A DNA stretch of 64,000 bases from Novosphingobium taihuense (GTDB taxonomy: Bacteria; Pseudomonadota; Alphaproteobacteria; Sphingomonadales; Sphingomonadaceae), in NCBI RefSeq assembly GCF_007830315.1, contig NZ_VLKJ01000002.1:1-64000 (forward strand). Reading direction: 5' to 3'. The notes below the pieces were generated by a model that was given only the letters and a program-made list of their open reading frames with translations, was not told where the DNA came from and ran no database searches. How positions within the stretch are numbered: position 1 is the stretch's first letter; each line of letters starts with the position of its first letter. Positions 51,257 to 61,150 of this stretch are shown here, one piece after another. The position numbers and the translations under genes are program-made.

Positions 51257-52018
51257 TTATCCTTTCACGAGGTCGAGGAAGTATGGCCGCTCGCCCCCGC
51301 CATCGACGTTGATGCGCGCGCCGCTCACCCACGAGGCGAGGCTGGAACTCAGCCACAGCACCGCGCCCGCAATGTCCGCACCGTCACCCATGCGCTGCAG
51401 CGGCAATGATCTGGCGACCGCAGCCTGCGCCGCGGCATCGCCATAGGTTTCTTCCGCAGTCTCGGTCTGCATCAGCCCGACGATGATCGCGTTCACACGC
51501 ACCCCGTCCGGCCCCCACTCCTGCGCCAGGCTCTGCGTCAGGCTCAGCAACCCTGCCTTTGCAGCACCGTATGCTGCCGTCATTGGCGAAGGCCGGATGC
51601 CCGAAACGCTGGCGATGTTGACGATGCTGCCCGCACCCGCCTTCGCCATGTGGGCATAGGCATATTGCGACATGTACATCGCCGCATGTAGGTTCAGCTT
51701 CACGATCGCGTCGAAGAAGCGCGGGCTCGACGTGGCAGGCGCGTGCGGCGATCCCCCGGCATTGTTGACGAGGATGTCGATGCGACCATGCTGCATCGCC
51801 ACCGCCTCGACCAGCGCATGGGCCTGTTCGGGATCGCGAATGTCGGCGGCCCGGAACGCAACACCCGCAGGCAGGTCCGCAGGTTCGCTTCGTCCGCAAA
51901 CCGTGACGTCCGCTCCGGCCCCGGCAAGGGCCTCGGCGATATGCCGCCCCAACCCTCGCGTACCGCCCGTGACGATCGCAACCTTGCGCGACAGATCGAT
52001 GTGATCAGTGCCCTCCAC
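51257..52018 (-). CDS. Short-chain dehydrogenase/reductase, first gene of the steroid operon
   Basis: 253 residues. VTGGTRGLGRHIAEAL binds cofactor, followed by GRSEPADLP; VNIASVSGIRPSP and TAAYGAAKAGLLSL carry Ser, Tyr and Lys; INVDGGGERPYF ends. It is the first gene of the minus-strand run and divergent from a KstD-like gene across 235 bases. Similar SDR genes accompany ipdAB in actinobacteria. Probable hydroxysteroid or 3-hydroxyacyl-CoA dehydrogenase; not resolved. Confidence 0.83.
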   Translation of the reverse strand: MEGTDHIDLSRKVAIVTGGTRGLGRHIAEALAGAGADVTVCGRSEPADLPAGVAFRAADIRDPEQAHALVEAVAMQHGRIDILVNNAGGSPHAPATSSPRFFDAIVKLNLHAAMYMSQYAYAHMAKAGAGSIVNIASVSGIRPSPMTAAYGAAKAGLLSLTQSLAQEWGPDGVRVNAIIVGLMQTETAEETYGDAAAQAAVARSLPLQRMGDGADIAGAVLWLSSSLASWVSGARINVDGGGERPYFLDLVKG

Positions 52019-52253
52019 GGGGCCGCTCTCCCTTTGCTCTTGTTGATACGGGCAAAACCCTCATCAACAGATTCGAAATCGCCAATATCGAAAGGCGATT
52101 GGGTTTTTAATTGACGATTTGCGTATCCAATGCAATCTGAAATTACGAATGCGGTGCAGAAATGTCGAATTGAGTCGGGCCAGGCCCCTTGCCGGGGCGG
52201 CCTCTGAACGGCGGACAAGACGATCCGCGATGGCTTGGGAGCGGAAGACCGGA
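52019..52253. promoter_or_regulatory. Divergent promoter region of the steroid operon
   Basis: Between the SDR that starts the operon and a KstD-like gene. TTGCGTATCC at 52119-52128 repeats the half-site seen at 30975 and near 55548; it is flanked by ATTG and CAAT (52110-52131). TTGACG at 52111-52116 may be a -35 for the plus-strand gene. The region is AT-rich relative to the genes. Confidence 0.4.
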
Positions 52254-53708
52254 ATGACAGCCTATTCTCAATATCGGCCACTGCCGCTCGCGCAGGTTCC
52301 GCAGTGGGATTTCGAGACGGACGTCGCCATCGTCGGCTTCGGCGCAACCGGTGCCTGTGCCGCGATCGAGGCCCGCACAGCAGGCGCGCGCGTCATGCTG
52401 TTCGAACGCAGTTCGGGAAGCGGCGGCGCATCGGCCCTGTCGGGCGGAGAAATCTACATCGGCGGCGGTACCGATGCCCAGAATGCCGCAGGCTTCGACG
52501 ATACTGTCGAGGACTTTACCGCCTATCTCAAGCTCGCCGGCGGCCCCTGCGCGGACGACGCCAAGTGCGACCGCTACGGCCGCGAGGCCCTCTCGCATTA
52601 TCAGTGGCTCAAGGATCAGGGCGTGCCCTATCGCGGTAACTTCCTGCCGGGCAAGATCATCGAACCCACCGACGATTCAACCCTGATCTGGTCGGGCAGC
52701 GAGGCAGCCGCGCCGTTCTACAAGCTGGCCAAACCCGCCCCGCGCGGCCACGTGATCCAGCACATGGGCTGGGGCGGCGGACGTCCGCTGGTGGATATCC
52801 TCGAGACCCGCGCCCGCGATCTCGGCACCGAGATCCACGTCGATGCCCGCGCCGTTGCCCTGATTACAGAAGGCACCCGCGTTGCAGGCGTGGTCGTGCG
52901 GATCGACAACAAGGACCGGTTCGTACGCGCGCACAAGGGCGTCGTCCTTGCCACCGGCGGCTTCGTGTTCAACGATGCGATGCGCCGCAAGTACTGCCCC
53001 GAAAGCTTCAGGGTAAACAGCCCCATCGGCGACAAGGACGACGGCATCGGCATCGAGCTTGGCGCTTCGGTCGGCGGCGATCCGATCCACATGGACCAGT
53101 TCTTTACCACCTGCCCATGGACCATCCCGGAAGAGCAGGCCTATGGCGTCTTCGTCAACGTCGCCGGACAGCGCTTCATCAACGAGGACTGCTATCACGG
53201 CCGCGTCAGCCGTTGCGCCGTCGACCAGCCGGGCGGCAAGGTCTACCTCCTGCTCGACAGCGCGCACTTCACCCAGCCGCTCGACCTTGCCGGCATAACC
53301 ATCGCCGGCACGGGCGAGACCTGGGAGGAAGTCGAAGCCGAACTCGAAATGCCTGCCGGAACGCTCTCGGCAACGATGCACTTCTACAACACCCACGCGC
53401 GCGAAGGCCGCGACCCCCTGTTCGACAAGCAGGCACCGATCCTCAGGCCCCTCGACCAGTCACCCTTCGTCGCGCTCGAGTGCAACTTCGAGACGAGCTA
53501 CTTCAGCTTCTTCACGTTGGGAGGCCTAAAGACCTCAGCCGATGCCGAAGTGCTCGACCGCACTGGCCAGCCGATCCCCGGCCTCTTTGCAGCAGGCCGC
53601 TGCACTTCGGGCCTGCCCGCCTGGGGTCACGGCTATTCCTCGGGGATGAGCCTTGCCGATTGCACCTTCTTCGGACGCTACGCAGGCATGAACGCCGCGA
53701 AAGGCTGA
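52254..53708 (+). CDS. KstD-type FAD dehydrogenase (ketosteroid desaturase candidate)
   Basis: 484 residues from ATG 52254; ATG 52230 is an alternative eight residues longer. VAIVGFGATGACAAIEART (FAD), SGGEIYIGGGTDAQNAAGFDDT, GVVLATGGFVFNDAM, and C-terminal GLFAAGRCTSGLPAWGHGYSSGMSLADCTFFGRYAG. It belongs to the same superfamily as the protein at 31112 but is 120 residues shorter and distinct. One of the two may be a delta-1-, the other a delta-4(5-alpha)-dehydrogenase; sequence reading cannot decide. Confidence 0.75.
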   Translation: MTAYSQYRPLPLAQVPQWDFETDVAIVGFGATGACAAIEARTAGARVMLFERSSGSGGASALSGGEIYIGGGTDAQNAAGFDDTVEDFTAYLKLAGGPCADDAKCDRYGREALSHYQWLKDQGVPYRGNFLPGKIIEPTDDSTLIWSGSEAAAPFYKLAKPAPRGHVIQHMGWGGGRPLVDILETRARDLGTEIHVDARAVALITEGTRVAGVVVRIDNKDRFVRAHKGVVLATGGFVFNDAMRRKYCPESFRVNSPIGDKDDGIGIELGASVGGDPIHMDQFFTTCPWTIPEEQAYGVFVNVAGQRFINEDCYHGRVSRCAVDQPGGKVYLLLDSAHFTQPLDLAGITIAGTGETWEEVEAELEMPAGTLSATMHFYNTHAREGRDPLFDKQAPILRPLDQSPFVALECNFETSYFSFFTLGGLKTSADAEVLDRTGQPIPGLFAAGRCTSGLPAWGHGYSSGMSLADCTFFGRYAGMNAAKG

Positions 53709-53735
53709 CCCTGCGGTCCTGAAAGGATTACCAAG

Positions 53736-54698
53736 ATGCTCTCTCGCGTAACCTTGAACAACACCGACCTCACCGTCAGCCGCCTGTGCTACGGCACCAA
53801 CATGCTCGGCTGGATGCTCGATCAGGGCAAGGCCAACGCCATCCTCGATACTTATGCAGGCCTCGGCGGCAACTTCATCGACACTGCCCGGAGCTATGGC
53901 GACTGGATCCCCGATGCGCCTGTGGGGGCCAGCGAACGCGCGCTCGGCGCGTGGCTCAAGACGCAGAAGCGCGACGACTTCGTGATCGCCACCAAGGGCG
54001 GCTTCTATGACATGCGCGTGGGCGATTGGCGCAACCGCGTCACCTCGGATGACGTCGCGGCAGACTTGGCGCAAAGCCTCGATCACCTCGGCGTTGATAC
54101 CATCGACCTCTATTTCCTGCATAGGGACAACCCGGAAAGCCCGGTCGAACCGATCATCGACGCACTGATCGCCCACCGCGAGGCAGGCCGCATCCGCCAT
54201 TTCGCCGCGTCGAACTGGTCAGCGTCACGCATCAGCGCCGCCAATGCCTATGCCGCCTCCATCGGCAAGGAAGGCTTCGTCGCCTCGGAAACCTTCTGGG
54301 GCCTTGCTGTCCCCGATACCGCGGCCGCCGCGCAGCAGGGCTACCAGCACTACTATGAAGGCGAATACGAAGACCTCCACGCCTGCGGCCTGCCAATCGT
54401 CGCCTATGCGGCGCAGTCGGGCGGGTACTTCACCAAGCTCGCCTCAGGTTCGGTCGGCGAACAGCTTGCCGCGCGCTATGCCAACCCGGCCAACGAACGC
54501 CGCCTTTCTGTCGTTCAGTCATTGGCCGAAAAACACGGCGTGTCGATCAACGAGATCGTCCTGTCCTACCTGCTCAGCCAGCCCAACCAGACTGTGGCCA
54601 TCTTCGGCGGATCCTCGCCCGAACAGGTGACCGACAGCGCCAAGGCCGACGCCCTGACCCTGACTCCAGAAGAGCTCACCGCCCTGCGAAGCGCCTGA
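53736..54698 (+). CDS. Aldo/keto reductase
   Basis: 320 residues, (beta/alpha)8 AKR. NFIDTARSYGDW (catalytic Asp and Tyr), VIATKGGF (Lys) and YFLHRDNP (His) complete the tetrad. C-terminal FGGSSPEQVTDSAKADAL is the NADPH loop of the AKR11/tas-like group. It could reduce a steroid keto group but AKRs are broad. Same operon direction as the KstD-like gene, 27 bases after it. Confidence 0.83.
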   Translation: MLSRVTLNNTDLTVSRLCYGTNMLGWMLDQGKANAILDTYAGLGGNFIDTARSYGDWIPDAPVGASERALGAWLKTQKRDDFVIATKGGFYDMRVGDWRNRVTSDDVAADLAQSLDHLGVDTIDLYFLHRDNPESPVEPIIDALIAHREAGRIRHFAASNWSASRISAANAYAASIGKEGFVASETFWGLAVPDTAAAAQQGYQHYYEGEYEDLHACGLPIVAYAAQSGGYFTKLASGSVGEQLAARYANPANERRLSVVQSLAEKHGVSINEIVLSYLLSQPNQTVAIFGGSSPEQVTDSAKADALTLTPEELTALRSA

Positions 54699-54700
54699 CC

Positions 54701-55501
54701 TTAACCTGTAGCAGCGCGCGCGCTATCGACGGCGCGTCGCGCACGCGTCGCGGTAGTCTCGGTACCGACCGCGTGGTTGCGCGGGATTTCCACGCTTATC
54801 GGGCACCCTTCCGGCAGTGCGCGCACGAAGCCCGCAACGTCGAACGCGCCCTGCCCGCACAGCAGTCGTTCCGACGAAGCTTCCTCTCCGGGGTCTTCGG
54901 GCGCCAGCGCAGGACCATCGGCCACCTGCCCATAAAGCACATACCCTGCCGGAACCGCTGCCAGTTCGCCAATCGTGCCGCCCGAGCGAATGAGGTGCAG
55001 CAGATCGACATTGATTCCGACCCGTTCTGGCCGCGCCACCTGCCCCACAAGATCCAGCGCGGCAGCCAGAGAAGGCACCTGGCTTGGCGGATAGAACTCC
55101 ACACCGACCCTCAGCCCAAAGCCATCCGCCATGTCGCAGAAGCGCGCGAACGTATCCAACCGGCGCGCCGGATCGCGGTCATAGAGCAGCGCATTGATCA
55201 TCCCGGCGCCAAGCTCTGCCGCACATTCCATCGCCGTGGCAAAGGCGGCAACATCGGTGCGGCCGGTCAGGGTGAAGGGATAGGCAAGGTCCAGCGAAAC
55301 GCCCAGATCGCGCATTACCGACTTCAGCTCCGCCCGCGTGACCGGGTCGCCGCAAATGTCGAATTTCGGCATCAGTGGCAGGACGTCCATCGGCTCCATG
55401 AACAGGCACATGCCATCGCAACCGACAGCCCGCGCCGTCTGCGCCAAGTGGATCGGCGTTGTGTCAATGGCGGTCAGGTGATCGAGAGCAAGACGCTTCA
55501 T
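54701..55501 (-). CDS. Sugar-phosphate isomerase/AP endonuclease-family TIM barrel protein
   Basis: 266 residues. Metal-ligand-like residues in VGVEFYPP, INVDLLHLIRSGG, GQVADGP and VEIPRNH fit the xylose-isomerase-like barrel. Family enzymes act on sugars or inositol, and some on cyclic keto-acids, so the actual substrate is unclear. It converges with the aldo/keto reductase gene (2-base gap) and is divergent from the unknown protein at 55696. The metal-site pattern is complete. Confidence 0.75.
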   Translation of the reverse strand: MKRLALDHLTAIDTTPIHLAQTARAVGCDGMCLFMEPMDVLPLMPKFDICGDPVTRAELKSVMRDLGVSLDLAYPFTLTGRTDVAAFATAMECAAELGAGMINALLYDRDPARRLDTFARFCDMADGFGLRVGVEFYPPSQVPSLAAALDLVGQVARPERVGINVDLLHLIRSGGTIGELAAVPAGYVLYGQVADGPALAPEDPGEEASSERLLCGQGAFDVAGFVRALPEGCPISVEIPRNHAVGTETTATRARRAVDSARAATG

Positions 55502-55547
55502 CAGCCAGATCCTATCGCCTCAACCGCATGCACGCCACCGATTTCAG

Positions 55548-55619
55548 ATACGCATTCGGATGACATAATCTTATTCATATAATAATATTCGAACATTGAT
55601 CGATTCATTCATACGCATT
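55548..55619. promoter_or_regulatory. Two direct ATACGCATT repeats in a divergent promoter region
   Basis: ATACGCATT occurs at 55548-55556 and 55611-55619, spaced 63 bases (about six helix turns). It is the complement of the TGCGTAT half-site found upstream of the TonB receptor at 28554 and of the steroid operon. The 194-base interval 55502-55695 is very AT-rich (TTATTCATATAATAATATTC). Confidence 0.45.
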
Positions 55620-55695
55620 TTCATAAAAGCGCAGAGTTGAAAATGCTACGGCAGGTAAGCCGCGGTGAAAGGCTGCGTGGAGAGGAAAGGCTCAC

Positions 55696-56388
55696 ATGGC
55701 AACGACTGCACCCGAAATCGCGATCTCCCCTATCACCGATGGCGGCCTGTCGATGGGCCACCTCGCCCTGCATTACGGAAAGCCGGAGGACGGCCCCACT
55801 GCCTCGCGCCTGCTGCAGATCGCGGGCCTCAGGGAAACGCAGGTCCTGCCCCTGCCCAGTGGCAGCTTCTACCGCTTCGTCGTTTCGGGCCGCCACTTCG
55901 CGCGCGGCGATGGCATCATTTATCTCTCATGCCTGCCCGAACCCCAGCAGAAGCTGATCGCCGCGATCCACGCCGCGTTGCGCGTCGGCACCGATGACGA
56001 GCACGAAGCGGTCAAGGCCTACCGCGCGATGATGGCGCAGGACTTCGAAGCCAGCTTCCACTTCGGCTTCCTCGTCGAATCTCTGGAAGAGCTTGAGAAG
56101 ATGGTCCTGACCCTTCAGGATCTCTCCGAGAATGACCCCACCTTCAAGGGGCGCCTCAACATCGGCTTGAATCGCGCCCGCCGTGGCGATGACGCGATCG
56201 ATGCCCGCTTAGATGCCTCGCCCGTATTCGGGAAGGCGACCCGCTACGCCTACGGCAGCGCTGGCGTGCAGGTCTTCGTCGAGACCGATCTGATCTGCGC
56301 TGGCCCGCTTGGCGAGAGCATGGTTCTCGAGTTCGATTACGTCTTCCCGGACAAGCAAAGCCACATCCTCTCCGTCGTCGAACTCTGA
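55696..56388 (+). CDS. Conserved-looking protein of unknown family
   Basis: 230 residues; I do not recognise a family. Composition and codon use match the neighbours. Features: no signal peptide or membrane helix; ...GSFYRFVVSGRHFARGDGIIYLSCLP (mid), SFHFGFLVESLEELEKMVLTL (predicted amphipathic helix), GRLNIGLNRARRGDDAIDARLDAS, and a C-terminal beta-rich segment VFVETDLICAGPLGESMVLEFDYVF. It is 20 bases from the GMC oxidoreductase gene and shares its direction, suggesting one operon. Start has AGAGGAAAGG upstream. No activity is suggested. Confidence 0.7.
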   Translation: MATTAPEIAISPITDGGLSMGHLALHYGKPEDGPTASRLLQIAGLRETQVLPLPSGSFYRFVVSGRHFARGDGIIYLSCLPEPQQKLIAAIHAALRVGTDDEHEAVKAYRAMMAQDFEASFHFGFLVESLEELEKMVLTLQDLSENDPTFKGRLNIGLNRARRGDDAIDARLDASPVFGKATRYAYGSAGVQVFVETDLICAGPLGESMVLEFDYVFPDKQSHILSVVEL

Positions 56389-56408
56389 CCCGGTTCGGCG
56401 TGGCGACC

Positions 56409-58009
56409 ATGGAAAGCCTCGAATTCGACTTCGTGATCGTCGGTGCCGGGGTGGCCGGATGCGTCCTCGCCAATCGCCTCTCCGCCGATCCGGAGTGCCG
56501 CGTGTTGCTGCTCGAAGCGGGCGGCAAGGACAACAGCCCGCTGATCGCCGCGCCGGGAGGCTTGCTCCCGATCATGATGTCAGGCGCCTACGCCTGGCCC
56601 TATGTCTCGGCGCCGCAGCGTCATCTCGATGACCGCGTGCTCTACCTGCCGCGCGGCAAGGTGCTGGGCGGCGGCTCCTCGATCAACGGCATGGCCTACG
56701 ATCGTGGATTCCACTCCGACTACGATCGCTGGGCGCAGGCCGGTAATCGCGGCTGGTCCTTCGCCGATGTGCTTCCCTACTTCCGCAAGCTCGAAAGCTA
56801 CGGCCCTGCCCGCAATGAATGGCATGGGACCAATGGGCCGATCCACGTCACCCGCGCCGCACAGGACCATCCCTTCGCCCGCGCCTTCCTGAAAGCCGGA
56901 GCCCAGGCAGGCTATCCCCTGATCGGAGACCTCAACGGTGAGACCCGCGACGGCTTCGCCGCGGTTGACCTCACCGTCGGCAAGGGTCGCCGCTCCAGCG
57001 CTTCCTCGGCTTACCTCCGCCCCGTTCTGAAACGCCCGAATCTGTCCGTGCTGACCGAAGCCCACAGCCGGCGTATCCTGTTCGAAGACGCCCACGCCAC
57101 CGGTGTCGTGTTCCGCCGCGCAGGCATCGACGCACTTGCCAAGGCGCGGCGCGAAGTGATCCTCTGCGCAGGCGCCATCAACACACCGCAACTGCTGATG
57201 CTCTCGGGCGTCGGCCCCGCCGCTCACCTCGCCGAACGCGGCATCGCGCTGGCCCACAACCTCCCCGGCGTCGGCCAGGGCCTGCAGGACCACCTCGCCG
57301 CGCACGTCAAGTACCGCTCGACCAAGCCGTGGTCGATGCTGCGCTTCCTCAATCCTGTGCGCGGTGCGCTGGCGATGGCGCAGTACCTTGCCTTCCGCAG
57401 CGGCCCGCTGGCCGATCCCGGCATGTCGGTCGCCTGCATGGTGCGATCCGACCCGGCGCTGGACGAGCCTGACATCAAGATGCTGCTGGTCTCGGCACTG
57501 TTCGGCCAGAACGGACGCAAGATGGTGCCGATGCATGGCTTCTATGCGCACATCAACGTGGCGCGCCCGGAATCGCGCGGCAGCGTCACGCTTGCCAGCG
57601 CCGATCCCGATAAGCCCCCGGTGATCGACCAGAACTACAACGCCACGCAAAGCGATCGCCGCGTCATGCGCGAAGGCATACGCATCGCCCGCCGCATCTT
57701 CGGCCAGAACGCCTTCGACGAAATGCGGGGTGAGGAACTCAACCCCGGCCCGCAAGTCCAGTCAGATGACGAGATCGACGCCTACATCCGCGGCCATGCC
57801 GAAGCCGATTACCACTCGACCAGCACTGCCCGCATGGGCTCGGATCCGATGGCCGTGGTGGACGATGCGTTGCGCGTGCACGGCCTCCGGTCGTTGCGCG
57901 TGGTCGATGCCTCGATCATGCCGCACCTGCCCGGCGGCAACACCGCCATCCCGGTCGCCATGATTGCCGAGAAGGCCGCCGACCTGATCCTCGGGAAAGG
58001 CCCGCCCCC

Positions 58010-58013
<4 letters not shown>
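56409..58013 (+). CDS. GMC-family FAD oxidoreductase (alcohol dehydrogenase/choline dehydrogenase type)
   Basis: 534 residues from ATG 56409. FVIVGAGVAGCVLANRLS (FAD), LPRGKVLGGGSSINGMAYDRG, and GAINTPQLLMLSGVGP are the GMC signatures 1 and 2. The active-site His-Asn pair lies in HAEADYHSTSTARMG and LPGGNTAIPVAMIAEKAADLI. It resembles AlkJ-like primary alcohol dehydrogenases. Might oxidise a steroid or side-chain alcohol, but cholesterol oxidase-specific motifs are not present. Overlaps the zinc alcohol dehydrogenase by four bases. Confidence 0.87.
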
Positions 58014-59098
<1,085 letters not shown>

Positions 59099-59121
59099 AG
59101 ACGGCCTGTTTGTTGATGAAA

Positions 59122-59139
59122 TGTTTCCCCGGGGAAACA
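59122..59139. promoter_or_regulatory. Perfect 18-bp palindrome without spacer
   Basis: TGTTTCCCCGGGGAAACA, 24 bases after the alcohol dehydrogenase stop and about 200 before the amidohydrolase. A spacerless palindrome is more like a dimer-binding operator than a hairpin terminator. In the same interval TACGCAAA (59204-59211) resembles the half-site found elsewhere. Confidence 0.4.
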
Positions 59140-59335
59140 CGTCGAAGGCTGCACCACTTCAACCCCTGACATCTAAAGTTGCAGAATAGAAAATCTCCTA
59201 TTCTACGCAAATGGCAATTTCAAAGCAAAATATATAAATAACTGCACATGCATTGCAGCCATTTGGAAGCGCATTTCAACTTGCTCCTCTCCGAACGGTC
59301 GAGTAGCTTCTCTGAAAGAAGATGGGAGAGCGACG

Positions 59336-61150
59336 ATGACCGCAAAGGCCGACCTGCTGATTCGCGGGGGAATGATCGTCGATGGCACCGGGACAGAGCC
59401 CCATTTCGGCGACGTGGTTCTGCAGGGCGACCGCATAATCCAGGTCGGCGGCTCGTTCGCAGGAGCCGCGGCCGAGGTGATCGAGGCCGAGGGGCTGGTC
59501 GTGACCCCGGGCTTTGTTGACATCCACACACATTACGACGGGCAGGCGATCTGGTCCGACACGCTCTCGCCAAGCTCCTCGCACGGCGTGACGACCGCTG
59601 TGCTGGGCAACTGCGGGGTCGGCTTCGCGCCTTGCCGCACTGCTGATCACGAGGCGCTGATCCAACTGATGGAAGGCGTGGAGGACATACCGGGCGTGGT
59701 GATGGCAGAGGGCCTGCCGTGGGACTGGGAGACCTTTCCGCAATACCTCGACGCCCTCGCCGCCCGCCAGCGCGACATCGACGTGGCCTGCCTGCTGCCG
59801 CACAGCCCGTTGCGCGTGTGGGTGATGGGCGAGCGGGCCATTGCGCGCGAAGAAGCGACGGATGAGGACTTGGCCCGGATGCGGGCTATCGCTCTCGAGG
59901 CGCTGGAAGCAGGGGCCGTGGGCTTTGCCACGTCTCGCCTAAACATTCACCGCACCAAGGCAGGCGAACTGATCCCGACGTTCAACGCCGAAACGCGCGA
60001 ACTGTTGGCGATAACCGGAGCGCTGGCCGAGGCCGGGACCGGCGTGTTCCAGGCGGTGCTCGACGCGCCGTTCCAGAGCTGGGAAGAGGAGATGGCTCGG
60101 CTCCTTGCCGTGACCAAAGCCTGCGGCCGGCCTTCCACCTTCACGCTGGGGCTGGTCAACAGCGGTCCACGCAACTGGGAAGAGGCGCTCGACAAAGTCG
60201 ACGAGGCGCGCGCGCAGGGCATGGAGATCTGGCCGCAGGTGCTTCCGCGCCCGATCGGACTGATCTCAGGCTGGGCGCTTTCGACCCACCCGTTCTGCCT
60301 CTGCCCTTCGTATCAACCGCTTGCCGCCCTGCCGCTCGAGGAACAGCTGCCCCGCTTGCGCGATCCGGCGTTCCGCGAACGGCTGATCGGCGAAATGCCA
60401 CAGGAGGGCCATCCGCTGGCGATGCTGACCCGCATCTGGGACTGGATGTTCCCCTTCGGCGATCCCCCGCAGTACGAACCCGCGACCGACCAGAGCATCG
60501 CCGCGCTGGCCCGCGCGCAGGGGCGCTCGCCCGAGGACGTCGCCTACGACGTGCTGATGGAGCGTGACGGCACGGGCATGATCCTGAACACGCTCGGCAA
60601 TTTTCACGAAGGTCGGCTCGATGCCCTGCTCGACCTTGTGCGCCGCCCGGATACCGTGATCGGCCTTGGCGATGGCGGCGCGCACTACGCCGCCATCTGC
60701 GACGCGAGCTATCCGACCTTCATGCTGACCTACTGGGTGCGCGACCGGGCAGGTGAAAGGCTGTCGCTGGCCGAGACCGTGGAGATGCTGGCCGCCCGCC
60801 CCGCGAAGGTCATGGGGCTTGAGGATCGCGGCCTGCTGCGCGTGGGCTACAAGGCAGATATCAACGTGATCGACCTGGAGCGCCTGACGCTTCACGCCCC
60901 CGTCATCCGCCATGACTTGCCGGGCGGAGGACGCAGACTGGACCAGACCGCAACCGGGTACTGCGCAACCGTCGTCAGCGGTCAGATCATACGGCGCAAT
61001 GACCGGCCAACCGCGCTCCGGCCGGGTCAGGTCGTGCGCGGGGTGCAGAAGGCTTGCGCCGATCCGGTCGGGTCAGGCGAAGACGTTTTGCCTGATCCAG
61101 TCCACGCTCATCGCGGTCGTCGCGAGCCGCTGTTGCCCGAGCACCCGTGA
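59336..61150 (+). CDS. D-aminoacylase/N-acyl-D-amino-acid deacylase-type amidohydrolase
   Basis: 604 residues. Metal motif VDIHTHYDGQ (His64, His66), Cys93 in VLGNCGVGFAPC and Asp in GLGDGGAHYAAICDASYPT match the D-aminoacylase group of amidohydrolases, which hydrolyse N-acyl or cyclic amides. Residues 1-55 and 510-570 form the small beta sandwich. The last 26 codons overlap the convergent ACAD gene by 78 bases, an unusually long overlap; the extra C-terminal tail (DPVHAHRGRREP) looks unlike the family. A role on amide-conjugated or lactam substrates is conceivable only. Confidence 0.8.
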   Translation: MTAKADLLIRGGMIVDGTGTEPHFGDVVLQGDRIIQVGGSFAGAAAEVIEAEGLVVTPGFVDIHTHYDGQAIWSDTLSPSSSHGVTTAVLGNCGVGFAPCRTADHEALIQLMEGVEDIPGVVMAEGLPWDWETFPQYLDALAARQRDIDVACLLPHSPLRVWVMGERAIAREEATDEDLARMRAIALEALEAGAVGFATSRLNIHRTKAGELIPTFNAETRELLAITGALAEAGTGVFQAVLDAPFQSWEEEMARLLAVTKACGRPSTFTLGLVNSGPRNWEEALDKVDEARAQGMEIWPQVLPRPIGLISGWALSTHPFCLCPSYQPLAALPLEEQLPRLRDPAFRERLIGEMPQEGHPLAMLTRIWDWMFPFGDPPQYEPATDQSIAALARAQGRSPEDVAYDVLMERDGTGMILNTLGNFHEGRLDALLDLVRRPDTVIGLGDGGAHYAAICDASYPTFMLTYWVRDRAGERLSLAETVEMLAARPAKVMGLEDRGLLRVGYKADINVIDLERLTLHAPVIRHDLPGGGRRLDQTATGYCATVVSGQIIRRNDRPTALRPGQVVRGVQKACADPVGSGEDVLPDPVHAHRGRREPLLPEHP

